Assembly: GCF_000023325.1 (NCBI RefSeq)
Contig: NC_012785.1
Coordinates: 1,488,001-1,552,000, forward strand
Direction of reading: 5' to 3'
DNA length: 64,000 nucleotides
From: Kosmotoga olearia TBF 19.5.1
GTDB lineage: Bacteria > Thermotogota > Thermotogae > Petrotogales > Kosmotogaceae
Part shown: positions 7,005 to 15,810 of the stretch, piece by piece
Numbering within the stretch: position 1 is the stretch's first letter
Layout of the letters: every line of letters starts with the position of its first letter
Program-made: the position numbers and the translations under genes
Notes under the pieces: generated by a model
Seen by the model: the letters and a program-made list of their open reading frames with translations, nothing else
Database searches by the model: none
Told to the model about the DNA's origin: nothing

Positions 7005-9092
7005 TTAGCTATCCGAAGAGCTTTCGTTGAAGTCTAATGTTCTCTTCACTTTCCTCTTTACATGGAACTCTAACTGATCACCTTCTTGAATATCGTCAAA
7101 GTTCAGGAATTTGATTCCGCATTCTTTGGGTGCGTCTATTCTGGAGACTTCATCTTTGTAATGTTTAAGCGACTCAATTTCACCATCGAATATCTCTTGA
7201 TTGTTCCTGTATATTCTGACGAAACCTTTTTTTGTTACATAGCCATCGAGTAATTGTACACCGGCTATGCTACCAACTTTCTTTATCTTAAACACTTTTC
7301 TGATTTCGCCATGGCCAACGGTTTCATCAATTTCTTCGGGTTCCAGAAGACCTTCAAGGGCTTTTTTGAGGTCATCGATGAGATCGAAGATTACCTGATA
7401 AACGCGGATCTGAACGCCTTCCTCTTCTGCTTGTCTTCGAGCCTGGCTGTCTGGCTTTACTTTGTAACCTATAATTACGGCATCAGAAGCTGCTGCAAGC
7501 ATAACGTCACTTGCGTTTATCGTACCTATTCCAAAATGAACTACCTCGATATGAACTTCTTCTGTTTCCAGTTTGGCTATCGTTTGTCTCAAAGCTTCGA
7601 CAGAACCAAAGGAGTCGGACTTAAGTATGAGGTTCAGGACTTTTGTTTCGTCTTTACCACCGATACGCATGAATTCTTCCAATCTCACGTGACGCTTGCC
7701 TTTCAGTAGCTTTTCTTTCTTTTGTTTTTCCTGAGCAAAGGCCGCTACTTCTCTCGCTTGATCGAGAGAATCTACCACGTAGAGTATGGCGTGAACATCC
7801 GGTACCTCATTGAACCCTATTATCTGAACAGGGTCGCCCGGGACAGCTTTTTTAACACGCTTACCCTTTTCATCTCTCAAAGCGCGAACTTTACCGTATG
7901 TAGCTCCTGCAACGATATAGTCGCCGGCTTCCAATATCCCATCCTTAACTATAACTGTCGCAAGTGGACCAACACCTTTATCAAGCTCAGACTCGATAAT
8001 AATTCCTCTAGCATTTCCTGTGGGAATACACTTTATTTCCGACATCTCGGCCACAAGCAGAATCATTTCCAGAAGTTCGTCGATACCCTGGCCTGTTTTT
8101 GCCGATATGGGAACAACTATCGTATCTCCGCCCCAATCTTCGGGAACGAGCCCGAGTTTTGAAGCAAGCTGCTGTTTGGTTGCTTCGATACTTGCATTTG
8201 GTTTGTCGATTTTATTTATGGCGACTATTATAGGAACCTGAGCGGTTTTTGCGTGGTTGTAAGCTTCAACGGTTTGAGGCATGACACCATCATCGGCCGC
8301 AACCACAAGGATGACTATATCCGTTGCTTGAGCACCTCTTGCTCTCATTTCTGTGAATGCTTCGTGGCCGGGAGTGTCTATAAAGGTTATTTTTTTTCCG
8401 TTTACCTCTACATGGTACGCACCGATTGATTGTGTGATGCCACCAACTTCTTTTTCTGCTATACTGGTTTTTCTTATTCTATCGAGAAGCGTTGTTTTTC
8501 CATGGTCAACATGACCCATAACCGTTACTACCGGGGGACGTTGTACAAGTCTGGATTCATCTTTGTATAGTTCTTCATATTTCTTCTTGAGTGCTTCCAG
8601 CGGGTCAGCCATCTCTTCTTTTTCTATTTCAAGCTTCCAACCGTATTGAGCGGCAATTTGATTAGCGTCTTCAAGTGATAATGACTGTGCGGGGCGTAAT
8701 ATGATCCCTTTCATAAAATGATCTTTCACGATTTTTGAAACAGGTACCCTCATTTTCTCGGCGAGTAAGTCAAGCTTCAATTCATCGGGGGTGATACGAA
8801 GGACTTTTTCCTCACCAGGGATTTTCTCCTCCTGTTTCTTTTTCTTTTTGGGAGTTTCAATTTCTTCTTCCTCTACTTCTTTTTCGGTTTTCTTCTTGGA
8901 AGAAGCTGACTTCTTAATTTTTGCTGCTTTTTCTTCTTCCTCATACAGGCCGACGATTATATTGACAATTTCATCATCTAAAACGGACATGTGACTTTTA
9001 ACAGAGACTCCCAGCTCCTCCAATTCGTCTATAAGTTCCCTGGTAGTGATTTTCAATCTTTTAGCGAGTTCATAAACTCGGGTCTTCGCCAT
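7005..9092 (-). CDS. infB: Translation initiation factor IF-2
   Basis: About 695 aa. It has an N-terminal helical domain ([18 protein letters not shown]), then a Lys/Glu-rich linker (residues about 60-95) and the second IF2-N domain. The GTPase follows, with [12 protein letters not shown] near residue 200, DTPGHEAF and NKID, then beta-barrel domains and the C-terminal fMet-tRNA-binding domain. IF-2 delivers initiator tRNA to the 30S subunit and promotes subunit joining. The ATG at 9092 sits 6 nt after AGGAGGTG; the GTG three codons earlier lies within that site and is not the start. The start overlaps the end of ylxQ, so they are translationally coupled. Confidence 0.98.
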   Translation of the reverse strand: MAKTRVYELAKRLKITTRELIDELEELGVSVKSHMSVLDDEIVNIIVGLYEEEEKAAKIKKSASSKKKTEKEVEEEEIETPKKKKKQEEKIPGEEKVLRITPDELKLDLLAEKMRVPVSKIVKDHFMKGIILRPAQSLSLEDANQIAAQYGWKLEIEKEEMADPLEALKKKYEELYKDESRLVQRPPVVTVMGHVDHGKTTLLDRIRKTSIAEKEVGGITQSIGAYHVEVNGKKITFIDTPGHEAFTEMRARGAQATDIVILVVAADDGVMPQTVEAYNHAKTAQVPIIVAINKIDKPNASIEATKQQLASKLGLVPEDWGGDTIVVPISAKTGQGIDELLEMILLVAEMSEIKCIPTGNARGIIIESELDKGVGPLATVIVKDGILEAGDYIVAGATYGKVRALRDEKGKRVKKAVPGDPVQIIGFNEVPDVHAILYVVDSLDQAREVAAFAQEKQKKEKLLKGKRHVRLEEFMRIGGKDETKVLNLILKSDSFGSVEALRQTIAKLETEEVHIEVVHFGIGTINASDVMLAAASDAVIIGYKVKPDSQARRQAEEEGVQIRVYQVIFDLIDDLKKALEGLLEPEEIDETVGHGEIRKVFKIKKVGSIAGVQLLDGYVTKKGFVRIYRNNQEIFDGEIESLKHYKDEVSRIDAPKECGIKFLNFDDIQEGDQLEFHVKRKVKRTLDFNESSSDS

Positions 9093-9420
9093 TTTTTTCA
9101 CCTCCTGCTTCGGCTAATCTTACGATCTCAGCTGCGAGTTCTTCATCGGTAACTCCAACGGCTGAAAAGCTGACTTTGCCTAACGCTTTTGCCAAACTTA
9201 TGCGATCAGTATTTTTCAGCAAAACAAAAGGAACCTTTTGGCTCTCACAACGCTTCAGCCAGTCTTTTTTTATAGATTCACTGGCATCGCTTGCCAGAAC
9301 GAGAACTTTTTTCTTTTGTCTTCTGTTTCTGAGATACGCTCTGATTTGATCTTTACCAAAAACAATTTTTCTTGCTTTTGCCGCAAAGCCAAGCATCGCA
9401 AGAATTTTCTGTTCGTTTAT
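9070..9420 (-). CDS. ylxQ: L7Ae-family ribosome-associated protein YlxQ, probable AUA start
   Basis: A small L7Ae/L30e-fold protein ([34 protein letters not shown]), the usual partner upstream of infB in bacteria. The first ATG (9396) gives a protein starting [10 protein letters not shown] and has no ribosome binding site. The family normally has a few residues before LGFA..., and the frame stays open upstream as [25 protein letters not shown] lies at 9428-9434, exactly 7 nt before an in-frame ATA (9418-9420), with another ATA 3 nt nearer. I therefore infer an AUA start, 116 aa. It overlaps infB and follows the UPF0173 gene by about 18 bp. Confidence 0.85.
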   Translation of the reverse strand: MNEQKILAMLGFAAKARKIVFGKDQIRAYLRNRRQKKKVLVLASDASESIKKDWLKRCESQKVPFVLLKNTDRISLAKALGKVSFSAVGVTDEELAAEIVRLAEAGGEKNGEDPSL

Positions 9421-9438
9421 TATAGAGCACCTCCAGAT

Positions 9439-10077
9439 CTATTCGTAGTCTAAAACAATTACTTTCAAATGGAGATTTTCGACTTCTTTCCTGGAATTAA
9501 GGTTGAGCTCCTTCATTTTTTCAACATTTTCGAATTTACTTGTGAAATTCTCCAGTTCCTTTAGCTCGAATTTTAGGTTTTTTGTTTTGAAATGCATCGG
9601 AATTACAATTGATGGTTTCAACTCGTTTGCCAGATTATGGGCCTCTTTTGGTCCTATTGTGTAAATTCCTCCAACGGGAATCATAAGAATATCAGGGTGC
9701 ATTAGCTTCTGTTCCAGCTCCCTGCTTAGAGATTCTCCCAGATCTCCAAGATGAACGATTCTAAACCCGTCAGGAGTTATGATTTCATAGATGATATTTG
9801 TGCCGCGTTTTTTGCCTTTGAACTCATCATGATAGGTTAGAAATCCGTTAATTCTGTATCCTTCAACGAAAAAGTGCCCCGTTTCTTTGATTAGGTTAAA
9901 ATTGCCTTTTAGTAAATGATGAGCGTTGTGATCAAAGTGTTGATGGCTTTCTGTGACTATATCTGGTTCAATATCTGGAATAGCGTACCCGACACTTGAA
10001 TCAAAAGGATCGGTGAGAAGTGTTTTACCTGCACTTTCTATCGTAAAACAAGCGTGACCGTGCCAGCGTATCAACAT
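9439..10077 (-). CDS. UPF0173-type metal-dependent hydrolase (metallo-beta-lactamase fold)
   Basis: About 212 aa beginning MLIRWHGHACFTIES, the usual N-terminus of UPF0173/YtkL proteins. The metal motif is ESHQHFDHNAHH (HxHxDH) near residue 47, with IVHLGDLGE and a late PMHFKTK histidine supplying further ligands. Members are uncharacterised Zn hydrolases of the MBL fold. The ATG at 10077 follows GGTGGTG at a good distance; the GTG at 10092 lies within that GG-rich site. ATTATA at 10097-10102 could be a -10 for a promoter upstream, but no good -35 is seen. It leads the ylxQ-infB unit, where nusA would be usual. Confidence 0.85.
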   Translation of the reverse strand: MLIRWHGHACFTIESAGKTLLTDPFDSSVGYAIPDIEPDIVTESHQHFDHNAHHLLKGNFNLIKETGHFFVEGYRINGFLTYHDEFKGKKRGTNIIYEIITPDGFRIVHLGDLGESLSRELEQKLMHPDILMIPVGGIYTIGPKEAHNLANELKPSIVIPMHFKTKNLKFELKELENFTSKFENVEKMKELNLNSRKEVENLHLKVIVLDYE

Positions 10078-10263
10078 TTTCACCACCCCCACCGTAATTA
10101 TAGCACGCTTCTCAAATACGGTATTGTACCAACCGTTATGAAAATTAAATGAGCTACCTTTGAAATTTGTAGCTTATTTAAATCACGAATATTTCGGGAG
10201 TTAAAGCAAAAGCGAACCAGCTATTCTCTAAAAAAGCTACCCTTTCTATCTGGTAGTTGTTCT

Positions 10264-10815
10264 TCATTGGATTAGTTCCAATTCTTTTAACAGGTTGCCG
10301 TGAATGTCAAACAAATTGAGCCTTATAATATCAAAGATTTCAATTAAGGCGTAAGTGCCATCTGTAGAATCTTTAGGAAGAGCTACACTTCCCGGATTCA
10401 AATAGATAGTATCTCCGATCATTTTTAGTTGCGAGATATGGGTGTGACCCGAGATAATGATCCTCGATGAATCAGGAATCTTTAGATCCCGATGGCCGTG
10501 GTAAAGAAAAGTTTCCATCCCTCTTAATGAGAAGATCTTGCTTTGCGGTAAATCATCGATTTTCATAACCATAAGGTCTACGTCGGCATCGCAATTCCCG
10601 CGAACTCCTACGAGTTTTGTTCCCAGACTCTGGAAAAGTTCAGATAGTCCAATGGGATCATAACCCTTGGGAATTCTATTTCTGGGTCCATGGTAAAGGT
10701 AATCTCCAGCATGGAGAAGAACATCAAAATCTTTGACTCTATCCAAAACTTTCTGAACGGCTGTCAATGAACCGTGGGTATCTGATATAACTAACAATCT
10801 TCTCGCTTCAACCAT
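10264..10815 (-). CDS. YfcE/MJ0936-family metallophosphoesterase
   Basis: A 183-aa calcineurin-like phosphoesterase with all five short motifs in order: VISDTHGS, LLHAGDYLYHG, VRGNCDAD, LYHGHRD and ISGHTHISQ. The last is followed by YLNPGSVALP, as in YfcE. Such enzymes hydrolyse phosphodiesters with Mn or other divalent metals; the natural substrate is usually unknown. The start overlaps the thiN gene by 25 bp. The ATG at 10815 has only GGTGATT 8-11 nt upstream, so initiation may rely on coupling. A 171-bp gap follows before the next minus-strand gene. Confidence 0.9.
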   Translation of the reverse strand: MVEARRLLVISDTHGSLTAVQKVLDRVKDFDVLLHAGDYLYHGPRNRIPKGYDPIGLSELFQSLGTKLVGVRGNCDADVDLMVMKIDDLPQSKIFSLRGMETFLYHGHRDLKIPDSSRIIISGHTHISQLKMIGDTIYLNPGSVALPKDSTDGTYALIEIFDIIRLNLFDIHGNLLKELELIQ

Positions 10816-11444
10816 CTGTAATAAATCACCGCCCCTCTGCTGGTTTTTATAGATACTGAAGACGAGATGGAAATGTTGGAAACACCATAGGGTTTATCAA
10901 ATGGCATTTCCTTTTCAGTAATGGAGTATTTGAATCCTTTCAATGTTACCACGGGTATTTGACTGCCAATAGGAAATATAGACCAGACCTCTTTTGTTGA
11001 AACCACGAAGGATTTTTCTTCATTATGAACTACACCGATTTCCAATTCTTCAGTTAAGATTTTCAGCTCTAGTTTTTTTGAAAAGGCATAAAGAAGCATG
11101 AGTATAGCGTAAAAATGATCAGGGCGCTCACCAGTAGCCGTTAAAAGAAGAGCGTCTTTAATCCCGCGCTTGACCAATTCATCAATGGCAAGCTCTGTGT
11201 CGGTTTCATCCTTTTCAGAAAGGAATTTCTTTATCTCAGTACCCATACTGGAACACCAGGAAAGGGTTTCTGGAGAAATGGAGTCCATATCACCAATAAG
11301 GAGATGCGGTACGATGTTCAGTCGTCTAAGGACCTCAGCTCCGGAATCGACAGCGACGATCAAATCTGCTGAATTTGCTTTTTCTCTATAAAATTTGTCG
11401 GAATGTCCATCATTCCCGCCAAGAAAAACTGCCGCTAAATTCAT
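10791..11444 (-). CDS. thiN: Thiamine pyrophosphokinase
   Basis: A 217-aa protein with the TPK catalytic signature. FLGGNDG is at the N-terminus, ADLIVAVDSGAEVLRR is near residue 30, and HLLIGDMDSIS is near 50. DETDTELAIDELVKRG follows near 80, and LLTATGERPDHFYAILMLL near 100. It makes thiamine diphosphate from thiamine and ATP. The C-terminal beta sandwich (GSQIPVVTLKGFKY, VSNISISS) is complete. AAAGGTG precedes the ATG by 5 nt. It overlaps rpoN upstream by 4 bp and the phosphodiesterase downstream by 25 bp, within a tight operon. Confidence 0.9.
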   Translation of the reverse strand: MNLAAVFLGGNDGHSDKFYREKANSADLIVAVDSGAEVLRRLNIVPHLLIGDMDSISPETLSWCSSMGTEIKKFLSEKDETDTELAIDELVKRGIKDALLLTATGERPDHFYAILMLLYAFSKKLELKILTEELEIGVVHNEEKSFVVSTKEVWSIFPIGSQIPVVTLKGFKYSITEKEMPFDKPYGVSNISISSSVSIKTSRGAVIYYRWLKREDC

Positions 11445-12604
11445 AGTTCACCTTTTTTGAGAAGAACGTTACGGTATTTATTAACCGTTCTTCGGGCTAT
11501 TTTTATACCTATTTCATTTAGTTTTTTTGCTATCGCTGAATCGCTCAACTTTGGATTCTCTTTCAAAAGCTTGGCTATGATTTCCATGGCCTGTTCGCGT
11601 GTTTGTTCGCTACCAAAAAAGTATCTGAGCGGGAAGGTCCCTATGGGAGTCTGTACGAATTTTCCTTTCACCGCCCTGCTAATGGTTGAAACAACAACAT
11701 CGAGCTTTTCAGCAATGTCTGTCATTTTTAAAGGTCTGAGGGTTTTGCAGTAACCGAGTAGAAAATCAGGATTAGTTCTAACCAGTTCTTCACCTATTGT
11801 GATCAATGTACTGCGTCTTTTTTCAAGGGCATTTACGTAAAACTCCGCCTCCTGGAATTTTTCCTTAAGGAATTTCCCTGCTTCATCCTTTTCGTTTTTT
11901 AGAAGTTCCCGATATACTTCGTCCACCCGTATGGCCAATCCGTAATCCTTTGCAGTAACAATGAATCTATTATCCACGAAATCAATGTAAAGTTCAGGCT
12001 CTATGTACATGATAGGATTTCCATCGTTGTAACCGGATGAGGGAAGTACGATTCCTTCACCGAGTTCCTTCAATTCTTCGAGCTTTTCGGCGAACAGACC
12101 GTCAAATCCGGAATCTCTGAGCTTTTTTATAACTTTTCTTATGTCGCGTTCATTCACCGCAACTTCTCTTGAAATCTCTTCGATTGACCTTTTTAACAGA
12201 CCAAACTCGTTCATGTTGTCCATAAGAATTTCGAATATTTTGAATTCATCGTCCTCTAAAATGTAAAAAGCGAAATTGCGAAGCATTTCTTCAAAAGAAG
12301 GCTGCGGCCCTTCAAGACGTTCAAAGTCCCAACCGTCGAAATCGGGGTTGTAGTGCTTCGGAAAGTAAGGGGAATCACTTTTGGACTCGTAATTTTCTTC
12401 TTCGGGTGTTTCAATATCGTTTTCGTCGATTAATTTGTAATCCTCTCCCTCCAGTTCAAGTAGGGGGTTGCCATCAACAATTTCTCTGAGCTCTGTCATG
12501 AGCTCTAGTGAATTTAGTTGTAATAGTTTCAACACGTGCTGCACTTTCAAAGATAGGTGCAACTTTTGTTCGAGCTTTTGCGAAAGTTTGTGTTCAAGTT
12601 TCAT
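11441..12604 (-). CDS. rpoN: RNA polymerase sigma-54 factor
   Basis: 387 aa, somewhat shorter than the usual 430-480. Region I begins KLSQKLEQKLHLSLKVQHVLKLLQL with many Gln/Leu residues, and NSLELMTELREIVDGNPLLEL matches the activator-interacting segment. An acidic linker follows, then the core-binding domain and a C-terminal helix-turn-helix. The RpoN box reads ARRTVNKYRN near the end. Sigma-54 recognises -24/-12 promoters and needs an AAA+ activator. No such activator and no clear TGGCAC-N5-TTGC site was found in this window. It sits between nnr and thiN with short overlaps. Confidence 0.92.
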   Translation of the reverse strand: MKLEHKLSQKLEQKLHLSLKVQHVLKLLQLNSLELMTELREIVDGNPLLELEGEDYKLIDENDIETPEEENYESKSDSPYFPKHYNPDFDGWDFERLEGPQPSFEEMLRNFAFYILEDDEFKIFEILMDNMNEFGLLKRSIEEISREVAVNERDIRKVIKKLRDSGFDGLFAEKLEELKELGEGIVLPSSGYNDGNPIMYIEPELYIDFVDNRFIVTAKDYGLAIRVDEVYRELLKNEKDEAGKFLKEKFQEAEFYVNALEKRRSTLITIGEELVRTNPDFLLGYCKTLRPLKMTDIAEKLDVVVSTISRAVKGKFVQTPIGTFPLRYFFGSEQTREQAMEIIAKLLKENPKLSDSAIAKKLNEIGIKIARRTVNKYRNVLLKKGEL

Positions 12605-14141
12605 GATTGCCCCCGATTTTTCCTGTAGAAGCCCTAATTGTATTAAGGTGTTTAAATATTTTAGAATAAACAGAACTCACCTGTGACGCGCTCATAGAGG
12701 CTTCATATATCTCGCACATCTCCGCAGCTTTTCCCATGAAATAGGCCCCAAGTATTGTGGCAGCTTTCATATCTATCCCCTGAGCGATAAATCCAGCAAT
12801 TGTTCCTGTTAGGAGGTCTCCACTTCCCGCCTTTGCCAGACCGGTGTTTCCGGTCGTATTTAGCCAGATTTCCCCTGTATACGAACTAAAAATAGAGGTT
12901 GCTCCCTTGAGAAGAACGTTTATTTTGTTTTTCTTTGAGAACTCTTTTACAAGATCTATATTGTTTATCACTTCCTCGATTTTTCGCTCTGTGATAGATG
13001 AGAATTCACCGGGGTGGGGTGTGATGACGATATTTTCCCAGTTAATCTGATCATGGTTGAGACTTTTAAGAGCATGTATGGCATCCGCATCCACGATGAC
13101 CGGGATTTTTCGTGCTGAAGATTCGATCAACAGCTCTTTAATAAGCTCAAAGGTTTCTTCTTTTCTTCCTATTCCCGGACCTATTATAACCACGTTTACC
13201 TTTGAAAGTGTAGACAGAATGCTTTCAAGATCTGTGATAGCCAGATGAGGTTTGTTACCGGCAAGGGCTATTACTTCTGGTATATTGTTTCTGACCACGC
13301 TCTGAACCTTTTCTGGAGTGAAGGTAAAAACCATACCCGCTCCCACTTTTATTGCTCCGAGGGCGGCTAATACAACTGAACCACTGTAATCCTCGCTTCC
13401 CCCTATGGTCAAGACCTTACCGAAGGTTCCCTTGTGTCCGTAAGGTGGGCGTGATGGAAGTAATTCAGAGGCTTCTTTATCGGTAAGTAGATTCAAAGAA
13501 GCCTCTTCGGTCATAAATTTCTCAGGAAAACCTATATTGATGATTTTCAATTTGCCGACAAAAGCTCTTCCGGGATAGAAGAAATGTCCGGGTTTAGCAA
13601 GACCGAACGTTACGGTAAGGTTGGCTTTAAAAGCGGTAGGACGGACCTCACCGTTTTTCCCGTCAACTCCGGAAGGAATGTCCACAGCAACCCGAAAAGC
13701 GTGAATTTTATTGACCGCCTCAAGCAACTCGACGATTTCCGATGATAAATCTCCTTTAAATCCCGTCCCATAAATCCCATCTACAAACACATCAGATTCT
13801 TTGATTTTATTCCAGTGTTTCTTCAGGTCACAGAATTTAATAACGTTTCCACCGAATCTACGAAAGAGCCGATAATTCTTTCTACAATCCTTTGTGGAAG
13901 GTTCAGCTAACATTACGGCGAAAACTTCTACACCGTTCGCTAATAAGTGCCTCCCCACAGCGTAAGCGTCACCGGCGTTGTTTCCTCTACCACACAGCAG
14001 AGTCACCTTTTTTGGCATTTTTTTCATTATTTCGTTGGCGACCGCAATCGCCGCACTTTCCATAAGCACTATTGAGGGAACACCTATTTCGATGGTCCGG
14101 CGATCTATTTTCTTCATTTCATCGGGATAAGCTATTTTCAC
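12594..14141 (-). CDS. nnr: Bifunctional NAD(P)H-hydrate repair enzyme (epimerase plus ADP-dependent dehydratase)
   Basis: About 515 aa with two fused domains. The N-terminal YjeF_N epimerase has LLCGRGNNAGDAYAVGRHL near residue 52 and VDGIYGTGFKG. The C-terminal carbohydrate-kinase-like dehydratase has GGSEDYSGSVVLAALGAIKVGAGMV, PGIGRKEE, TPHPGEFSSI and NTTGNTGLAKAGSGDLLTGTIAG. Together they repair hydrated NADH/NADPH. The likely start is the GTG at 14141, set 6 nt after GGGGGTG; the GTG at 14156 lies before that site. It overlaps rpoN by 11 bp and opens the operon running to 10264. Confidence 0.93.
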   Translation of the reverse strand: MKIAYPDEMKKIDRRTIEIGVPSIVLMESAAIAVANEIMKKMPKKVTLLCGRGNNAGDAYAVGRHLLANGVEVFAVMLAEPSTKDCRKNYRLFRRFGGNVIKFCDLKKHWNKIKESDVFVDGIYGTGFKGDLSSEIVELLEAVNKIHAFRVAVDIPSGVDGKNGEVRPTAFKANLTVTFGLAKPGHFFYPGRAFVGKLKIINIGFPEKFMTEEASLNLLTDKEASELLPSRPPYGHKGTFGKVLTIGGSEDYSGSVVLAALGAIKVGAGMVFTFTPEKVQSVVRNNIPEVIALAGNKPHLAITDLESILSTLSKVNVVIIGPGIGRKEETFELIKELLIESSARKIPVIVDADAIHALKSLNHDQINWENIVITPHPGEFSSITERKIEEVINNIDLVKEFSKKNKINVLLKGATSIFSSYTGEIWLNTTGNTGLAKAGSGDLLTGTIAGFIAQGIDMKAATILGAYFMGKAAEMCEIYEASMSASQVSSVYSKIFKHLNTIRASTGKIGGNHET

Positions 14142-14248
14142 TTTCCACACCCCCACTTAATATTAGCATTAACCCCGGCATATTTCATTTTTTGTTTCAG
14201 AGTTTTTAGGAACATGGAGATGTTATAATCGTTTGTGAGGTGTTTATA

Positions 14249-14959
14249 ATGCGAAAAGCCTTTATATTTTTGGTTTTTTTTGTTTTTGCTACTTTGGTCT
14301 CTGTTTTTTCAGTGGAATCTGAACCGATAACGTTGTTAATAAGCGAACTCAATAGAACCCGTTCCTTTTCTACAGATGTGTCAGTTAATTTCCATATATT
14401 TGACGAAAAGGCTGCTACGCCTTCTTATTTTGATTTTAGTTTTGCTTTTAAATTTGAGACAAACGAGAATTCCGATTGGTTGATCTCCGTAACTGGTCCT
14501 GAAGAGTTGGCCGGCATTGAATTTGTTTATTTAGAAAAGGAAGAGATTTTGTTCAGCGTGATCGATGGGAACCCATGGAAACAGTACCGCACGAAGGACG
14601 ATCTGTATGTTCTCGGAGGATTCCTATCAACCTTCTTCAAGGGATTGCTGGATGAAAGGAATTTTTCCTGGGTAAAGGAGAAAAAAGAAGATCTTTATCT
14701 TTACAAACTGGAACCCAACGAAGCAAAATTGAGGTTTCTTGGATTGATTGGGGGCGGGGGATATATTCCAAACATTATGAGTCTTGAACTTGCTTTGGAA
14801 GGCAAAGAAGGAAGGTTCCCTATTCCACTCTATCTAAAGATTAGCGATCGGTTGAAAAGAGAATCAATAACCATAACCTTCAAAACTTTTGATTTCGAAA
14901 CGCATACGGGTATTTTTGAGAACTTGAGAAAGATTTATTATCAATCCTTTGGTGATTGA
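14249..14959 (+). CDS. Exported protein, possibly LolA/LolB-like beta fold, function unknown
   Basis: About 236 aa starting MRKAFIFLVFFVFATLVSVFS, a clear signal peptide with cleavage expected near residue 22. The mature part alternates hydrophobic and polar residues (DFSFAFKFETN, WLISVTGPEELAGIEFVYLEKEEILFSVIDG), which suggests an extended beta structure like outer-membrane lipoprotein carrier proteins. That resemblance is weak and inferred. GAGGTG lies 6 nt before the ATG at 14249; an ATG at 14240 overlaps the site. TATAAT at 14224-14229 could be a -10. It is transcribed divergently from nnr and followed by hairpin-array locus B. Confidence 0.7.
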   Translation: MRKAFIFLVFFVFATLVSVFSVESEPITLLISELNRTRSFSTDVSVNFHIFDEKAATPSYFDFSFAFKFETNENSDWLISVTGPEELAGIEFVYLEKEEILFSVIDGNPWKQYRTKDDLYVLGGFLSTFFKGLLDERNFSWVKEKKEDLYLYKLEPNEAKLRFLGLIGGGGYIPNIMSLELALEGKEGRFPIPLYLKISDRLKRESITITFKTFDFETHTGIFENLRKIYYQSFGD

Positions 14960-15411
14960 CGTGGGGTTGCGCCCCGGGGGTTCACGACGTTGTCAGCAGG
15001 TAAGCACGCCAGCGCGTGGGTAAGCCTGACTTCATCAGGGTAAGCGCCTGCGGCCGGGCACGCACGCTTCGCGTGGTTGCGACTGGCTTCGCCAGTGTTA
15101 CGAACTCCTGCGGAGTTGTCCCGACCGGCTCCGCCGGTGACTAGTACTTTGGAAATGCCGCACAGCGGCTCTCTCGGATTCTCGGACTCTCGGATTCTAG
15201 TGTTTTTTGTCGCAAGCGTCTATTATTCCCCCACTCCGAAGGAGTGCCTACCCCTGACTTCGTCAGGCTCACCCCCGGCGCAGCCGGGTTACCCACGCGT
15301 CAGCGTGCTTACCGGCTCCCAGACTCTCGGTTCTCGTTTTTTTGCGTACAACGCACAACGTACAACCGACAACGGTCTTTATCGCTGCGTAGCAGCCTTT
15401 CGGAATGATGA
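14960..15411. repeat. Hairpin-array repeat element, locus B, with two types of array and heptamer repeats
   Basis: About 450 bp without a gene. The first part has GGGG-TTGCG-CCCC, then GGTAAG spacers alternating with CACGC..GCGTG and CCTGACTTCATCAGG hairpins. It then switches to CGA-type spacers with CGCTTCGCG, CTGGCTTCGCCAG, AACTCCTGCGGAGTT and ACCGGCTCCGCCGGT. After heptamers of CTCTCGG (15169-15199) come ACTCCGAAGGAGT, CCTGACTTCGTCAGG and CCCGGCGCAGCCGGG. Their spacers are the reverse complement of the first (TACCC/TCACCC/TTACCC). A second CTCGG block (15321-15336) and four 7-bp units of NACAACN (15344-15374) follow. Confidence 0.85.
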
Positions 15412-15414
15412 AAT

Positions 15415-15448
15415 TAAAAAATCCCCTCCAGTTGGAGGGGATTTTTTT
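15415..15448. terminator. Bidirectional terminator following the tRNA-Met/fMet/Leu cluster
   Basis: AAAAAATCCCCTCC-AGTT-GGAGGGGATTTTTTT is a symmetric A/T-flanked GC stem. It lies 4 nt past the tRNA-Met 3' end on the minus strand. Confidence 0.88.
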
Positions 15449-15451
15449 GGT

Positions 15452-15528
15452 TGGTGGCGGCGGACAGACTCGAACTGTCGACTCTGCGGGTATGAACCGC
15501 ATGCTCTAGCCAGCTGAGCTACACCGCC
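15452..15528 (-). tRNA. tRNA-Met, elongator (CAT)
   Basis: On the minus strand the cloverleaf begins GGCGGTGTAGCTCAGC. The anticodon stem-loop is GCGGTTCATACCCGC, the T arm GACAG-TTCGAGT-CTGTC, and the acceptor closes with CGCCGCC and ACCA. G1-C72 pairing and the GGTTCATACCC anticodon arm match elongator Met tRNAs. Confidence 0.92.
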
Positions 15529-15538
15529 ACACAAAAAA

Positions 15539-15615
<77 letters not shown>

Positions 15616-15660
15616 CCGCATATCTATATTACAAAGGCCATTGGCATCATTCTCTCCCAG

Positions 15661-15749
15661 TGGTGCCGGGGATGGGAGTCGAACCCACACGGAGCCTTCG
15701 CTCCAACGGATTTTAAGTCCGTTGCGTCTGCCAATTCCGCCACCCCGGC
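15661..15749 (-). tRNA. tRNA-Leu (TAA anticodon)
   Basis: An 89-nt class II tRNA: acceptor GCCGGGG/CCCCGGC, anticodon stem CGGAC/ATCCG region with loop CTTAAAA, a long variable arm GGAGCGAAGGCTCC and T loop TTCGACT, with CCA encoded. It is the first tRNA of the three-gene minus-strand transcript. Confidence 0.93.
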
Positions 15750-15759
15750 GCCGTTTATT

Positions 15760-15788
15760 ATCATAACACCTACAAAAAAGGTTGTCAA
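15760..15788 (-). promoter_or_regulatory. Promoter of the Leu-fMet-Met tRNA operon
   Basis: Read on the minus strand: TTGACA (15788-15783), a 17-bp spacer and TATGAT (15765-15760), about 11 bp before the tRNA-Leu 5' end. Confidence 0.87.
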
Positions 15789-15810
15789 GATCCTTAGAGC
15801 TTTGTATCCA

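Noticed and set aside
11441-12604. Sigma-54 dependent promoters near rpoN or elsewhere
   Set aside because: I looked for TGGCAC-N5-TTGC; the few TGGCAC matches (for example near 4063) have wrong spacing or lie inside genes.
15077-15517. 146-codon plus-strand frame
   Set aside because: It runs through hairpin-array DNA, a terminator and the antisense of tRNA-Met; no ribosome binding site and low-complexity translation.
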